The notes: generated by a model from the letters alone, not told the origin. A DNA stretch of 34,542 nt from Aquabacterium sp. (GCA_004322345.1 SCTQ01000023.1:1-34542), one strand, 5' to 3'; positions 1 through 8,556 are shown, counted from the first letter of the stretch. Made by a program: numbers and translations.

Positions 1-129
1 CGGGGTCGTGAAGCGAGGTAAAGCTGGCATACCCTCGTGCCTCATACGACGGGTGATCGCCGGCGCTGTTCCTGCAGCTTGGTTGCATCGCCCCACCGAT
101 TCCCCATTCAGTAATTCGGAGCATTGGCG

Positions 130-966
130 ATGTTCAAGAAAACGACCCTGGCCCTGGCCGCTGCAAGCGCGACCCTGCTGCTGACCGCCTGCGGCGGCGG
201 TGGCGGTGGCGGCAGCAACACCTCGTTGCCTGGGCCCACCGTCATCGGCGACGAGACCTACGCCGCCGTCTATGACACGGTGGCCATCATCGCTGGCGCC
301 GACCTGTTCGCGCGCTACGAGGACAGCGGCTCGGGCGTCAACCAGTTCGGCGGCCGCCCGACCGGCGACACCAGCCTGGCCGAAGGCACCTCCCCCATCT
401 CCTGCGGTGTGTACACCGTCAGCAGCGATGCCCGCATCGGCTCGGCCCTGGCATCTGCCCCGGCTTCTTCCGGCCACGCGGCGTATTGCTCCGTTGTCCA
501 CGCCACGGTCAGCGGCGTGCTCTATCGCCACTACTTCAAGATCGTGAAGGCTGGCACCTGGACGACAGGGAGCCCGGCCTACGAGGTCACCTCGTATTCC
601 GACACCTACAACCCGACGCTGGGCGCGCACCAGTTCAATCCGAACATCCCGCAAACCTCGACGGTGACCTTCAGCTACGTCGGCGCGGCCATCACCGGCT
701 ACACGCTCAACGGCGCGCTGCCCGCCACCTACAAGAGCAACGGCGACTTCCTGAACCAGGCCGGCCGCTCGGTGATCGCGATCAACGGATCGCGTTGGGA
801 CGCCGGCCTCACAGGCACGCGTGCGCTGGGCCTCAACGGCACGGTGAGCCTGCGTTCGAACACCGACGCACAGACCTCGCTGCGCACCTTCAACGCCGGC
901 TCCAAGGCCGACGTGGTGATCGGCTCGGGCGGTGCCATCGGCACCATCACGCTGTCGCTGCAGTGA
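130..966 (+). CDS. Putative outer-membrane or periplasmic lipoprotein of unknown function
   Basis: The protein has 278 residues. It begins with a lipoprotein signal peptide: FKK, a hydrophobic stretch, then the lipobox LTAC with Cys21 as the predicted lipidated residue. A run of seven glycines follows directly and probably acts as a flexible tether. I chose the ATG at 130 over the in-frame TTG at 124 because GGAG at 118-121 sits 8 nt before it. The mature part is rich in Ser, Thr and Gly and looks like a beta-rich extracytoplasmic domain; two cysteines (in ISCGVY and AYCSVV) could form a disulfide. I recognise no family. The gene stands alone and is followed by a strong hairpin. A link to the acyltransferases downstream is not supported by anything but proximity. 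Confidence 0.75.
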   Translation: MFKKTTLALAAASATLLLTACGGGGGGGSNTSLPGPTVIGDETYAAVYDTVAIIAGADLFARYEDSGSGVNQFGGRPTGDTSLAEGTSPISCGVYTVSSDARIGSALASAPASSGHAAYCSVVHATVSGVLYRHYFKIVKAGTWTTGSPAYEVTSYSDTYNPTLGAHQFNPNIPQTSTVTFSYVGAAITGYTLNGALPATYKSNGDFLNQAGRSVIAINGSRWDAGLTGTRALGLNGTVSLRSNTDAQTSLRTFNAGSKADVVIGSGGAIGTITLSLQ

Positions 967-978
967 GCGGGGCGGCAT

Positions 979-1028
979 CCCCACGCACCCTCGATTGAAG
1001 GGTTTCGTGGGGAAGCCCCATGTGGGGC
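979..1028 (+). terminator. Hairpin pair 3' of the lipoprotein gene, possible terminator
   Basis: CCCCACG (979-985) pairs with CGTGGGG (1006-1012), and ACCCT (987-991) pairs with AGGGT (999-1003) inside it. A second small palindrome, GCCCCA-TG-TGGGGC, follows at 1015-1028. There is no T tract, so this may be a Rho-assisted or mRNA-end structure rather than a classical intrinsic terminator. Confidence 0.4.
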
Positions 1029-1048
1029 GCGCCGGCCTCACGCATACA

Positions 1049-1075
1049 GTGAGTTCGCACCATTGACGAACTCAC
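1049..1075 (+). promoter_or_regulatory. Perfect 9-bp inverted repeat upstream of the acyltransferase pair, candidate operator
   Basis: GTGAGTTCG (1049-1057) and CGAACTCAC (1067-1075) are exact reverse complements separated by 9 nt, so the half-site centres are 18 bp apart. That is close to two helical turns, a layout typical of dimeric regulator sites. It lies 43 nt before the first acyltransferase start. No regulator gene that could bind it is obvious in the window. It could instead be an RNA hairpin in the leader. Confidence 0.4.
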
Positions 1076-1118
1076 GGCCCACCGCGCGGCAGCCTGCCGC
1101 GCAGGCAGGCCGCACAAC

Positions 1119-2486
1119 ATGCACGGCGCCGACTCCTTCGTTCCGCTGAACCGTTCCGAGCACACCTATGTCTCCATAGGCAACATGATCGGTTCGGTCC
1201 TGCAGACCTACTACCTGCGTTTCGACGTCCCGGTCTCCGAGGGACAGGTCCGCCGCGCCCTGCGCGACCTGGTGGACCGCTTTCCCCGCCTGCGTTCCGC
1301 CGTCGAGCCCACCCTGGGCTCGTGGCGCCTGCGCATCCTCAACGACGAGCGCGTCGTGGACCAGCTCTTCGACGTGGCCTTCCGCGTCGAGCGCGGCGTG
1401 GACCCGGAGTCGCGCGAGCAGATCGAGGCCTATGCCGCGCGGCAGATGAACGAGCCGGTGGCCTTCGAACGCGGCATGCCGATGCGTGCCTGCTTCCTGC
1501 CGCACGCCCAGCAGCCGGTGCTGATCTTCTGCGTCGAGCACTACGTCTGCGACGGCCGCTCGATGATCCAGCTGCTGACGGCCATCATGGCCCTGCTCAA
1601 CGGCCGGCCGGTGGAGCCGCAGCCGCTGGAGTCGCCGTCCATGCTCGCGGCCATCGTGCCGCAGCGCCTGCTGGACTGGCCGGCCCGCGTGGCTGCGTCC
1701 TGGCGCCATCGCGGCACCGAGAAGGCACTGCGCGCGCGCCACCGCATGGTCACGCTCGACACCGAGCGCATGACGCGCTTCACCACCCACGGCCTGCGTT
1801 ACCACGAGCTGCCGGTGAGCCCGGACGCGATGCGCGTGGCCGCCAAGCAGCTGGGCACCACGGTCAACACGCTGATGCTGGCGGCCACCGCGCGCGCCGT
1901 GCTCGTGCTGGCCAAGGAGGATCCGCAGGCCATGGCCGCGATCCGCCTGTCGGTGGACCTGCGACGCTATTTCCCGCAGGGCAGCGCGCCCACCTTCGGC
2001 AACTATGTCGCGACCTTCTTCGTGCACGAGCCGCACCGCGAGCAGGCCGTCGACCACATGCGCTCGATCGAGGCCCAGATGCGCGAGGGCCTGCAGCGCT
2101 TCGAGCGCCGAGAGATGATCTTCCCCTGGTTGCCGGCCGAGCTCCCGCGCTTCATCGGCCGCAAGCTCTACGCCAAGGTGGCCCTGGGCCTGCGCGAGCG
2201 CGACAAGCTGCCGGCGATGAGCTGCCACCTGTCCAACCTGGGCGACTGCACCGGCATCAACCCGCCGAACGCGCAGGTCAGGCTCATCACCTGCCACGCG
2301 ACGGCGCCCAGCTCGGGGCCCTTCCTGGTCACCGCCTCGGTGGCCGGGCGTACCTTCCTGACCCTGTGCTGGCAGAACGACCGCATGGACCGCGCCGCGG
2401 CCGATGCCTTCATCCAGCGCATCGACCGCTGCCTGCTCGACCTCGTGCCCCAGGCCGAGGGCGGCGCGGTGGCCGCCGCGGCCTGA
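1119..2486 (+). CDS. Condensation-domain/WS-DGAT-like acyltransferase, first of a tandem pair
   Basis: The protein has 455 residues, the length of a single stand-alone condensation-type acyltransferase (NRPS C domain, PapA, wax ester synthase and alcohol acetyltransferase superfamily). The active-site motif HxxxDG is present as EHYVCDG at 140-146, so the catalytic His141 and the structural Asp145 are kept, but the usual first His is Glu. A second family-like stretch reads SVDLRRYFP, followed a little later by GNYVATFF. These enzymes move an acyl group from a thioester donor to an alcohol or amine. It is about 10 nt from a paralog that shares its opening (LNRSEHTYVS here, INRTEHAYIS there), so the two are surely co-transcribed. 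Donor and acceptor cannot be told from sequence. Start ATG at 1119; no strong ribosome site is visible. Confidence 0.7.
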   Translation: MHGADSFVPLNRSEHTYVSIGNMIGSVLQTYYLRFDVPVSEGQVRRALRDLVDRFPRLRSAVEPTLGSWRLRILNDERVVDQLFDVAFRVERGVDPESREQIEAYAARQMNEPVAFERGMPMRACFLPHAQQPVLIFCVEHYVCDGRSMIQLLTAIMALLNGRPVEPQPLESPSMLAAIVPQRLLDWPARVAASWRHRGTEKALRARHRMVTLDTERMTRFTTHGLRYHELPVSPDAMRVAAKQLGTTVNTLMLAATARAVLVLAKEDPQAMAAIRLSVDLRRYFPQGSAPTFGNYVATFFVHEPHREQAVDHMRSIEAQMREGLQRFERREMIFPWLPAELPRFIGRKLYAKVALGLRERDKLPAMSCHLSNLGDCTGINPPNAQVRLITCHATAPSSGPFLVTASVAGRTFLTLCWQNDRMDRAAADAFIQRIDRCLLDLVPQAEGGAVAAAA

Positions 2487-2496
2487 GGCGCAGACC

Positions 2497-3858
2497 ATGG
2501 CCGATCTGCTCTACCCCATCAACCGCACCGAGCACGCCTATATCTCCACGCACGGGATGATGGGCTCGTTCAACCAGCCCTACCTGATGCGGCTGAACGC
2601 GCCGGTGGACGAGGCCCGCGTGCGCGAGGGCTTCCGCCGGCTGGTCAGCGCCCATCCGCGGCTGCGCTGCGTGGTCGAGCCCGGCCGGCTGCACTACGGC
2701 TTCCGCGTGCTGCCCGACGACGAGATCGTCGACCAGCTCTTCGAGATCGCCTGGAAGGTGCGCCGCGACGTCGACCTGGATGACCCGGCTGAGCTGGAGG
2801 CCTTCCACAACGAGATCCTCAACGATCCGCTGCCGCTGGAGCGTGGGTTGGGCATGCGGGCCTTCTTCCTGCCGCATCCGCAGCGTCCGATGCTGGTGAT
2901 GAACATCCACCACATGCTGCTGGATGGCCGCTCCATCCTGCATCTGCTGAGCGACCTGATGGGCTGGCTCAACGGCCGGGACATCCGGCCTTCGGAGATG
3001 GAGTCGCGTTCGATGTGGCCGGCAGCCGCCCCCCGCAGCTGGCGCCAGCTGCTGGCCGCGCGCTCGCATGCGCGCGAGGCCGCGCGCCTGGCGGCCGAGG
3101 TGCCTGCGATACAGGTGCCGACGAAGCTGACCCACAACTACTCCACGCACGCGGTGCTGCACCACCGCCTGGGCGTGGGCGCCGCGCCGCTGCGTGCACG
3201 CGCGCGCGCCATCGGCGTCTCGCTGAACACGCTGCTGGTGGCGCTGTTCGCCGAGTCCTTCCTGCGGCTGGACGCGGCCGACCCGAAGAGCGCCGCGGTG
3301 ATCCGCCTGTCGGTGGACATGCGCCGCTGCTACCCCGAGGGCCAGCAGCCGGTGATCGGCAACTTCGTCGGCGCCTTCCTCGTGCGCGAGCAGCGCCGCG
3401 GCCTGCCCTTCGACGAGCTGGCGCGTGCCATCGACGCCCAGGTCAAGGAAGGCACCCGCCGCTTCGACGAGCGCGAGATGGGCTGGACCTATCTCTTCGA
3501 GGAGCTGGTGGCCTATTTCGGCCGCACCATGACCGCCTACCTGGGCTGGAAGATGAAGCGCGCCGGCAAGTTCCCGCGCATCAGCCTGCACGCAACCAGC
3601 CTGGGCGATGCCAACCGCATCAACGCGGCCGATGCCCGCCTGCGCATCGACGAGATCTGGCCCGTGGCGCCCAGCCTGTCGCTGCTGTTCGTGACGGTGG
3701 AGATGAACGGCTCCATCTTCTTCCCCGCGGCCTTCCAGCGCTGCGAGACCGACCCGCGGGCGGTGCGCAGCTTCCTGTCGCTGGTGGACGAGGTGGCGCG
3801 GGAGATCGCAGGTGTGACGGACAGCGAACCGGTCGACGCCCGCAAGGCTGCGGCCTGA
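2497..3858 (+). CDS. Condensation-domain/WS-DGAT-like acyltransferase, second of a tandem pair
   Basis: The protein has 453 residues and is a clear paralog of the upstream gene: same opening, same VDQLFE-type segment, same SVDMRR and GNFVGAFL block. It carries the full canonical motif, IHHMLLDG, with His138, His139, Asp143 and Gly144. The ATG at 2497 is chosen because GAGG at 2485-2488 lies 8 nt upstream and overlaps the stop of the first gene; an in-frame extension further upstream would run through that gene. The reaction is probably ester or amide formation from an acyl thioester, inferred from the family. The two genes probably arose by tandem duplication and may act as a pair with different specificities or as a heterodimer. 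The gene converges on the diguanylate cyclase with only 16 nt between stops. Confidence 0.72.
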   Translation: MADLLYPINRTEHAYISTHGMMGSFNQPYLMRLNAPVDEARVREGFRRLVSAHPRLRCVVEPGRLHYGFRVLPDDEIVDQLFEIAWKVRRDVDLDDPAELEAFHNEILNDPLPLERGLGMRAFFLPHPQRPMLVMNIHHMLLDGRSILHLLSDLMGWLNGRDIRPSEMESRSMWPAAAPRSWRQLLAARSHAREAARLAAEVPAIQVPTKLTHNYSTHAVLHHRLGVGAAPLRARARAIGVSLNTLLVALFAESFLRLDAADPKSAAVIRLSVDMRRCYPEGQQPVIGNFVGAFLVREQRRGLPFDELARAIDAQVKEGTRRFDEREMGWTYLFEELVAYFGRTMTAYLGWKMKRAGKFPRISLHATSLGDANRINAADARLRIDEIWPVAPSLSLLFVTVEMNGSIFFPAAFQRCETDPRAVRSFLSLVDEVAREIAGVTDSEPVDARKAAA

Positions 3859-3874
3859 AGGCCGGCAAGCGCGC

Positions 3875-5008
3875 TCAGTGGGCCGTGATCTGGGTGCCCG
3901 CGGCCGGCGGCAGCGGATCGAGGTCCGACGTCCCGGTGTCCTTGAAATGCCGCTTGGCCTCGTACATGCGCGTGTCGGCCAGCTTGATCAGGTTCTCCGG
4001 TGAGTCGTAGGACTCGGGGCCGGTCTGGTAGACGCCCATGCTCAGCGTGACGTTCTCGAAGCGCTCGGCGAAACGGGCACGCAGGCGGCGCCAGTAGACG
4101 TTGCGTGCCTCGTCCTCGTGGCAGTTGGGCAGCAGCACGAAGAACTCGTCGCCGCCATAGCGGAAGCACAAGTCCTCGCTGCGTCCGCCCGTGCGCAGCA
4201 GCTCGCCGATCACGGCCAGCACCTTGTCGCCGTAGAGGTGGCCGAAATGGTCGTTGATGTACTTGAAGTCGTTGACGTCGAAGTACAGCGCGGTGACGGG
4301 CTCGTGCCGGCGCTGGGCCGCGCGCAGCACGCGGTCGATCGCGTCGTTGAGGTGGCGGCGGTTGGAGACGCCCGTCAGCGGGTCGATGCGGGAGATGTCC
4401 TCCAGCTGCTGGGTGCGCTCGCGCACCATCTTTTCCAGGCTCAGCGCGTATTGGGACACCTTCGCGCGGGCGGCTTCCATCTCCTGGGCGGCGATGCGCA
4501 GGTGGGTGTCCACCACGAGCGCCGCGTCGAACTGGATCAGCTTGTCCAGCGCGGACAGCACGGCCTGGGGCTGGAAGGCGGGGATGCCGGCCGGCGGCTC
4601 GGCGGTGACCACGCGGCTGAGCAACTCCTTCAGGATGGAAGCCCCGGCCAGGTAGACCTTGGACTCCACGCCCAGGCGCTTGAGGCTCAGCCCGATGTGC
4701 AGCCGCGTGTTCACGTAGTCCGGGCCGTAGTGGCCGCCGAACAGGTCCAGCACGTAGGCCCGCTGGGCCACGCGCAGGCGCTGCAGCGTCTCGGAATCGT
4801 TGATGAGGCGGGTGACCTCGGGGATGCGGATCAGCTCCTCGCACCAATGGCGCACGATGAGCTGCATTGCATGCTCGATCAGCGGCCTGCAGGAGGCCAG
4901 GCTCTGCGCGTCCTGGTGGCTGAAGAGCAGCAGTTCCCTTCGGCTGTCGATCTCGCGGGTGGAGAAGCTCAGCTGCTCCAGCAGGGTCTTGTCATCGGGC
5001 TGCACCAC
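3875..5008 (-). CDS. Globin-coupled (heme) diguanylate cyclase, DosC-like
   Basis: This 377-residue protein makes cyclic di-GMP from two GTP. Residues about 15-170 match the globin-coupled sensor fold: the segment around residue 100 reads VNTRLHIGLSLKRLGV, placing the proximal heme His at position 104 (His98 in E. coli DosC). A linker helix follows, then the GGDEF domain from about 205, with IDPLTGVSNRR, the active site GGDEF at 285-289 and an intact product-inhibition I-site RSED at 276-279. Where DosC has its distal Tyr43 in EFY, this protein has HWC, so Cys56 replaces the usual ligand-contacting tyrosine. Start is GTG at 5008 (a second GTG follows directly), with AGGGAG upstream. It lies downstream of the exporter genes but 272 nt away, so it may have its own promoter. 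Confidence 0.85.
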   Translation of the reverse strand: MVQPDDKTLLEQLSFSTREIDSRRELLLFSHQDAQSLASCRPLIEHAMQLIVRHWCEELIRIPEVTRLINDSETLQRLRVAQRAYVLDLFGGHYGPDYVNTRLHIGLSLKRLGVESKVYLAGASILKELLSRVVTAEPPAGIPAFQPQAVLSALDKLIQFDAALVVDTHLRIAAQEMEAARAKVSQYALSLEKMVRERTQQLEDISRIDPLTGVSNRRHLNDAIDRVLRAAQRRHEPVTALYFDVNDFKYINDHFGHLYGDKVLAVIGELLRTGGRSEDLCFRYGGDEFFVLLPNCHEDEARNVYWRRLRARFAERFENVTLSMGVYQTGPESYDSPENLIKLADTRMYEAKRHFKDTGTSDLDPLPPAAGTQITAH

Positions 5009-5174
5009 GGGTCGGGCTCCCTATCGCTGATTCAAGCGCAGCCGCACGAACGATCGTCCGGCCGGGAAAGCCTCGAAGCTGCGATTGGCTTGCAGCTGCG
5101 GTTCGCACCGTGGCCGCAATCGAGGCCGCCAATGACTCCCGAGTGTGCGCGCAAGGCAGCGGATTGTGAAGACG

Positions 5175-5186
5175 GCGGTATACCGC
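5175..5186. promoter_or_regulatory. Perfect 12-bp palindrome upstream of the diguanylate cyclase
   Basis: GCGGTATACCGC at 5175-5186 is a perfect palindrome in the 272-bp spacer (5009-5280) between the exporter genes and the diguanylate cyclase. It could be a regulator site for the cyclase or contain a TATACC -10 element. The rest of that spacer shows nothing I can name. Confidence 0.25.
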
Positions 5187-5280
5187 TGTTGCATCCCCGA
5201 CGCGGCGCGTGATTTACAGGCGTGAACAAAGCTCGGCAAGCGTCCGCCAGCCGACGAGACGCCTGCACGCGCGGCGGCGC

Positions 5281-6432
5281 TCAGTTCAGCGTGCGCTTGA
5301 AGCCCTTGATCGCCAGCCCGGTGAACACGATGAAAGCCAGGCCGATCGGCCACAGATGGGGCCACATGTCCATCAGGCTGAAGTCCTTCAGGAAGACCCC
5401 GCGTGAACCCCGCACGAAATACGTCAGCGGCAGCACGTCGGCGATGCGCTGGGCCCAGTAGGGCATGCCGCTGTAGGGGAACATGAAGCCCGACAGCAGG
5501 ATGGAGGGCAGGAAGTAGAAGAAGCTCAGCTGCATCGCCTGCATCTGCGAGCCGGCGGCGGTGGAGATCAGGATGCCCACGGCCAGCGTCGTCAGGCCGT
5601 AGAGCAGCAGCAGGCAGACCAGCGCGATGGGGCTGCCCGTCAGCGGCATCTTGAAGAGGAAGAAGGCGATGCCCAGGATGATCAGCACCTGGGCGATGCC
5701 GACGAAGAAGTTGGGGATGATCTTGCCGATGATCATCTCCCAGGGCTCGGTCGGGGTGACCAGCAGGAACTCCATCGAGCCGCGCTCCTTCTCCTTCGTG
5801 ATCGACATCGCGGTCATCACCAGCAGCGAGACATTGAGGATCATCCCGATCAGGCCGGGCACGATGAAGAAGGTCTGCTCGCCCTTGGGGTTGAAGCGGC
5901 GCAGCACGCGCACGTCGATGTTGGCGCCGACGGCCGACACGTTGGGCGCGTCGCGCGACAGGCCGTCGCGGCGCAGCACGTGCTCGGCGGTCTCGCGTGC
6001 GACCTCGCCGGTGGAGGAGATGGCGCCGTTGAGCGACACCGGGTCCGTCGCGTCGGCCTCCACCAGGATCTGCGCCGGCTTGCCCGACATCAGGTTGCGC
6101 GTGAAGTCCGGCGGGATCTCGATCACCACCGAGGTCTTGGCCCGGCGCAGCAGGTCGCTGGCCTGGTAGGCGCTCATCTCGCGCGGGTCGATGTTCAGGT
6201 AGTTGCTCTGCTGCAGGGCGGCGCGGTAGAGGCGCGAGAACTCGCTCTTGTCGTGGTCCACCAGCAAGGTGCTGATGTGGCGCGGATCCGGGTTGATCGC
6301 GTAGCCGAAGACGATCACGTAGCCGATGGTCACCGTCAGCAGCGAGATGAAGGTCAGCCGGTCGCGCACCATGTGCAGCGCTTCCTTCAGTGCAATCGCG
6401 AAGATGCGTTGCAGGGGCATGGGCAGGCGCAT
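5281..6432 (-). CDS. ABC-2 type transporter permease (YbhS/YhhJ-like)
   Basis: This 383-residue inner-membrane protein has the usual ABC-2 layout. One N-terminal membrane helix (around FISLLTVTIGYVIVFGYAI) is followed by a periplasmic domain of about 160 residues and then five or six C-terminal helices, including FFIVPGLIGMIL and LPSILLSGFMFPYSGMPYW. It pairs with the ATPase and HlyD-type adaptor encoded just upstream to form an exporter. I start it at the ATG at 6432; a further 30 in-frame upstream codons are Arg/Gly-rich, run into the intergenic repeat and are unlikely to be translated. Only one permease gene is present, so a homodimer is expected, unlike the two-permease ybhFSR systems. 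It probably exports the product of the neighbouring acyl pathway, which is an inference from position. Confidence 0.88.
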   Translation of the reverse strand: MRLPMPLQRIFAIALKEALHMVRDRLTFISLLTVTIGYVIVFGYAINPDPRHISTLLVDHDKSEFSRLYRAALQQSNYLNIDPREMSAYQASDLLRRAKTSVVIEIPPDFTRNLMSGKPAQILVEADATDPVSLNGAISSTGEVARETAEHVLRRDGLSRDAPNVSAVGANIDVRVLRRFNPKGEQTFFIVPGLIGMILNVSLLVMTAMSITKEKERGSMEFLLVTPTEPWEMIIGKIIPNFFVGIAQVLIILGIAFFLFKMPLTGSPIALVCLLLLYGLTTLAVGILISTAAGSQMQAMQLSFFYFLPSILLSGFMFPYSGMPYWAQRIADVLPLTYFVRGSRGVFLKDFSLMDMWPHLWPIGLAFIVFTGLAIKGFKRTLN

Positions 6433-6504
6433 GTCAGTTATCCATTCGGCATTCGCCGCACCCGCACCGCATGGCACGACGCCGGCCAAGCGGACGCCGT
6501 GGAA

Positions 6505-6557
6505 CCGGCTTCGCCGGGCCACTGGCGGCGCCCCCTTGAGGGGGCCGGCGAAGCCGG
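6505..6557 (-). repeat. Nested GC-rich palindrome 3' of the ABC ATPase gene
   Basis: CCGGCTTCGCCGG (6505-6517) and CCGGCGAAGCCGG (6545-6557) are exact reverse complements. Between them a second hairpin, GCCCCC-TTGA-GGGGGC, lies at 6530-6545. Read on the - strand, the sense of the flanking genes, the core resembles the element after atpA at 19380-19428. Such elements are common between genes in Burkholderiales. Here it could attenuate or stabilise the mRNA between the ATPase and permease genes. Confidence 0.7.
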
Positions 6558-6575
6558 TAGGGGGTGGTCGTCATT

Positions 6576-7565
6576 TCAGAACTGCGTCACTTCGCCCTGT
6601 TGCTTCAGGGTGAGGTGGAAGAAGATGTCCTCGAGGCTCACGTCGATGGGCGTGATCTCGCCGGCGGCGTCGCCCAGCAGCTCCAGCCAGGAGGCGACGT
6701 CGTCGCGGTTGCGCGCGACGATGCGGTAGCTGTTGCCCAGGCGCGAGAAACGCACGGCGCGCGGGTCGTGCGCCAGCTTCAGCTCGTGCTGGCCGTCGAT
6801 CTTGCGGCGCAGGTGCACTTGCGCCGCGATCAGCTCGGACTGCGCCAGCACGCGCTCGGGCGAGTCGTCCACCAGCAGCTTGCCGTAGAGCACGTAGGCG
6901 ATCTTGTGCGAGCGCATCGCCTCGTCCATGTAGTGCGTGGACACCATCACCGACACGCCCGAGGCGGCGATCTCCTGCAGGATGTCCCAGAAGGCCTCAC
7001 GTGCCTTCGGGTCCACGCCGGCGGTGGGCTCGTCCAGCAGCAGCACGCGCGGGCGGTGGGCCATCGCGCAGGCCAGGGCCAGGCGCTGCTTCCAGCCGCC
7101 GGACATGGTGCCGACGATCTGCCGGTCGCGGCCGTCGGCGTCGAACGCGAACTGCTTGACCAGCTCGTTGACGCGGCCGCGCACGTCGCGGATGCCGAAC
7201 AGGCGCGCGGTGAACTCCAGGTTCTCGCGCACCGTCAGGTCCGTGTAGAGGCTGAAGTGCTGGGTCATGTAGCCCAGCAGGGGCTTGATCTTGGCGGACT
7301 GCTTGACGATGTCGAAGCCCATGAAGCGGCCGCTGCCCGAGGTGGGCGGCACCAGCCCGCACATCATGCGGATGGCCGTCGTCTTGCCGCTGCCGTTGGG
7401 GCCGAGGAAGCCGTAGAGCTCCCCGGGCTCGATGGTCATCGACAACCGGTCGACGACGGTCTTCTTGCCGAAGCTCTTGGTCAGGTCGTGCACGCGGATC
7501 AGCGGCGCGCCATCGGCTACCTGCGTCGGCGGGAAGTCGTCCTGGACGGTTCTGCTGCGGGCCAC
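6576..7565 (-). CDS. ABC transporter ATP-binding protein
   Basis: This is the ATPase of an ABC-2 exporter, about 329 residues. Walker A is GPNGSGKTT (about 55-63), the signature is MSGGWKQR (about 154-161), Walker B is VLLLDEPTAGVDP (from about 174) and the H-loop is in VSTHYMDEA. The C-terminal part after about residue 220 is longer than a bare ATPase domain, as in DrrA or YbhF-like proteins. No ATG lies near the domain start. I prefer the GTG at 7565, which is 4 nt after the stop of the adaptor gene and so suits translational coupling; a GTG at 7592 inside that gene would add nine residues. It works with the permease at 5281-6432 and the adaptor at 7570-8556. Confidence 0.92.
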   Translation of the reverse strand: MARSRTVQDDFPPTQVADGAPLIRVHDLTKSFGKKTVVDRLSMTIEPGELYGFLGPNGSGKTTAIRMMCGLVPPTSGSGRFMGFDIVKQSAKIKPLLGYMTQHFSLYTDLTVRENLEFTARLFGIRDVRGRVNELVKQFAFDADGRDRQIVGTMSGGWKQRLALACAMAHRPRVLLLDEPTAGVDPKAREAFWDILQEIAASGVSVMVSTHYMDEAMRSHKIAYVLYGKLLVDDSPERVLAQSELIAAQVHLRRKIDGQHELKLAHDPRAVRFSRLGNSYRIVARNRDDVASWLELLGDAAGEITPIDVSLEDIFFHLTLKQQGEVTQF

Positions 7566-7569
7566 GGCT

Positions 7570-8556
7570 TCAGTCCCGTGCTTTCGGTACACGCACGCCC
7601 ACGGGGGTACCGGGGGGTGCGGAACAGCCTCCCTTGCTCTCCAGCCGCGCCTCCGTCAGGAAGCTCAGGCGATCGCGCAGCTCCGGGCCGAACATCAATG
7701 GCTGCGTGTACTCGGGCCGCGCGGACACGCGGGAGACGCTGGCGTGCAGCGTCGCCTCGCAGCCCGAGACCTTGATCTCGACGCTGGTGCCCGGCATGAA
7801 GCGCGGGCGCAGGTCGTTGGGGATGAAGAAGCGCACCTTCTGCGTGTCGGTGTGCAGCAGGGTCAGCACGGCCGCGCCGCTTTGCGCGAGCTCGCCCTGG
7901 CGCACGTAGATCTCCTGCACCACGCCGGTCACCGGCGCGTCCACCTGCTTTTGCTGCAGCAGCCATTCGATCTGCTTGACGTTTGCCTGGGCGGCGATGG
8001 CCTGGGCCTGGGCCGCGCGCTGCTCGTCTGCGCGTGCGCCCTGCTGGGCGGAGTCGATGGCGGCGCGCGCGTCTTCCACCTGCGAGCGGGCGATGGCCAC
8101 CTGCGTGCGGTCGTTCTCCAATTGCATCTCGGAGATGAAGTTGCCCTTCACCAGGGCCTCGGTCTTGCGCAACTGCAGCTGGGCCTGGGCGAACTGGGCC
8201 TGGGCCTGGCGCAGGCGGGCGCGCAGTTGCTCGACCTCTGCCTCGCGGGCGCCCTTGCTCAGGTTGGTGGACTGGGCCTTGGCCTGCTGCTCGCGCGCGG
8301 TGGCCTCTTCCAGCTGGGCGCGTTCGCGCGCGGACTCCAGGGTGTAGAGCGGCTGGCCGGCCTTCACCTGCTGGCCTTCCTTCACCTTGAGTTCGGTCAG
8401 CGTGCCGGAGACCGGGGAGGCCACCGCGGTCAGGTCGGCCTCGATGTAGCCGGGCAGCTCGGCCGCGTCGCGGTCGTCGTTGCAGCCGGCCAGGGCGGCG
8501 GCTGCGGCAAGCGTCAGCAGGAGCCGCTGGCGGGCGTGGGGATGGTTGGGACTCAT
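7570..8556 (-). CDS. HlyD/YbhG-type membrane fusion lipoprotein
   Basis: This 328-residue periplasmic adaptor links the inner-membrane ABC exporter to an outer-membrane channel. It starts with a lipoprotein signal ending LAGC (Cys25). A biotinyl-lipoyl-like half-motif follows (GYIEADLTAVASPVSGTLTEL), then a long Gln/Ala/Glu-rich coiled-coil hairpin at about 75-200, the second half-motif (VDAPVTGVVQEIYVRQGEL) and a beta-barrel domain. The ATG at 8556 is preferred to an upstream in-frame TTG at 8574 because it places the lipobox at normal distance. The gene lies 38 nt after the double-GNAT gene and overlaps or abuts the ATPase gene. No outer-membrane channel gene is in the window, so a TolC encoded elsewhere is presumed. 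Confidence 0.88.
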   Translation of the reverse strand: MSPNHPHARQRLLLTLAAAAALAGCNDDRDAAELPGYIEADLTAVASPVSGTLTELKVKEGQQVKAGQPLYTLESARERAQLEEATAREQQAKAQSTNLSKGAREAEVEQLRARLRQAQAQFAQAQLQLRKTEALVKGNFISEMQLENDRTQVAIARSQVEDARAAIDSAQQGARADEQRAAQAQAIAAQANVKQIEWLLQQKQVDAPVTGVVQEIYVRQGELAQSGAAVLTLLHTDTQKVRFFIPNDLRPRFMPGTSVEIKVSGCEATLHASVSRVSARPEYTQPLMFGPELRDRLSFLTEARLESKGGCSAPPGTPVGVRVPKARD

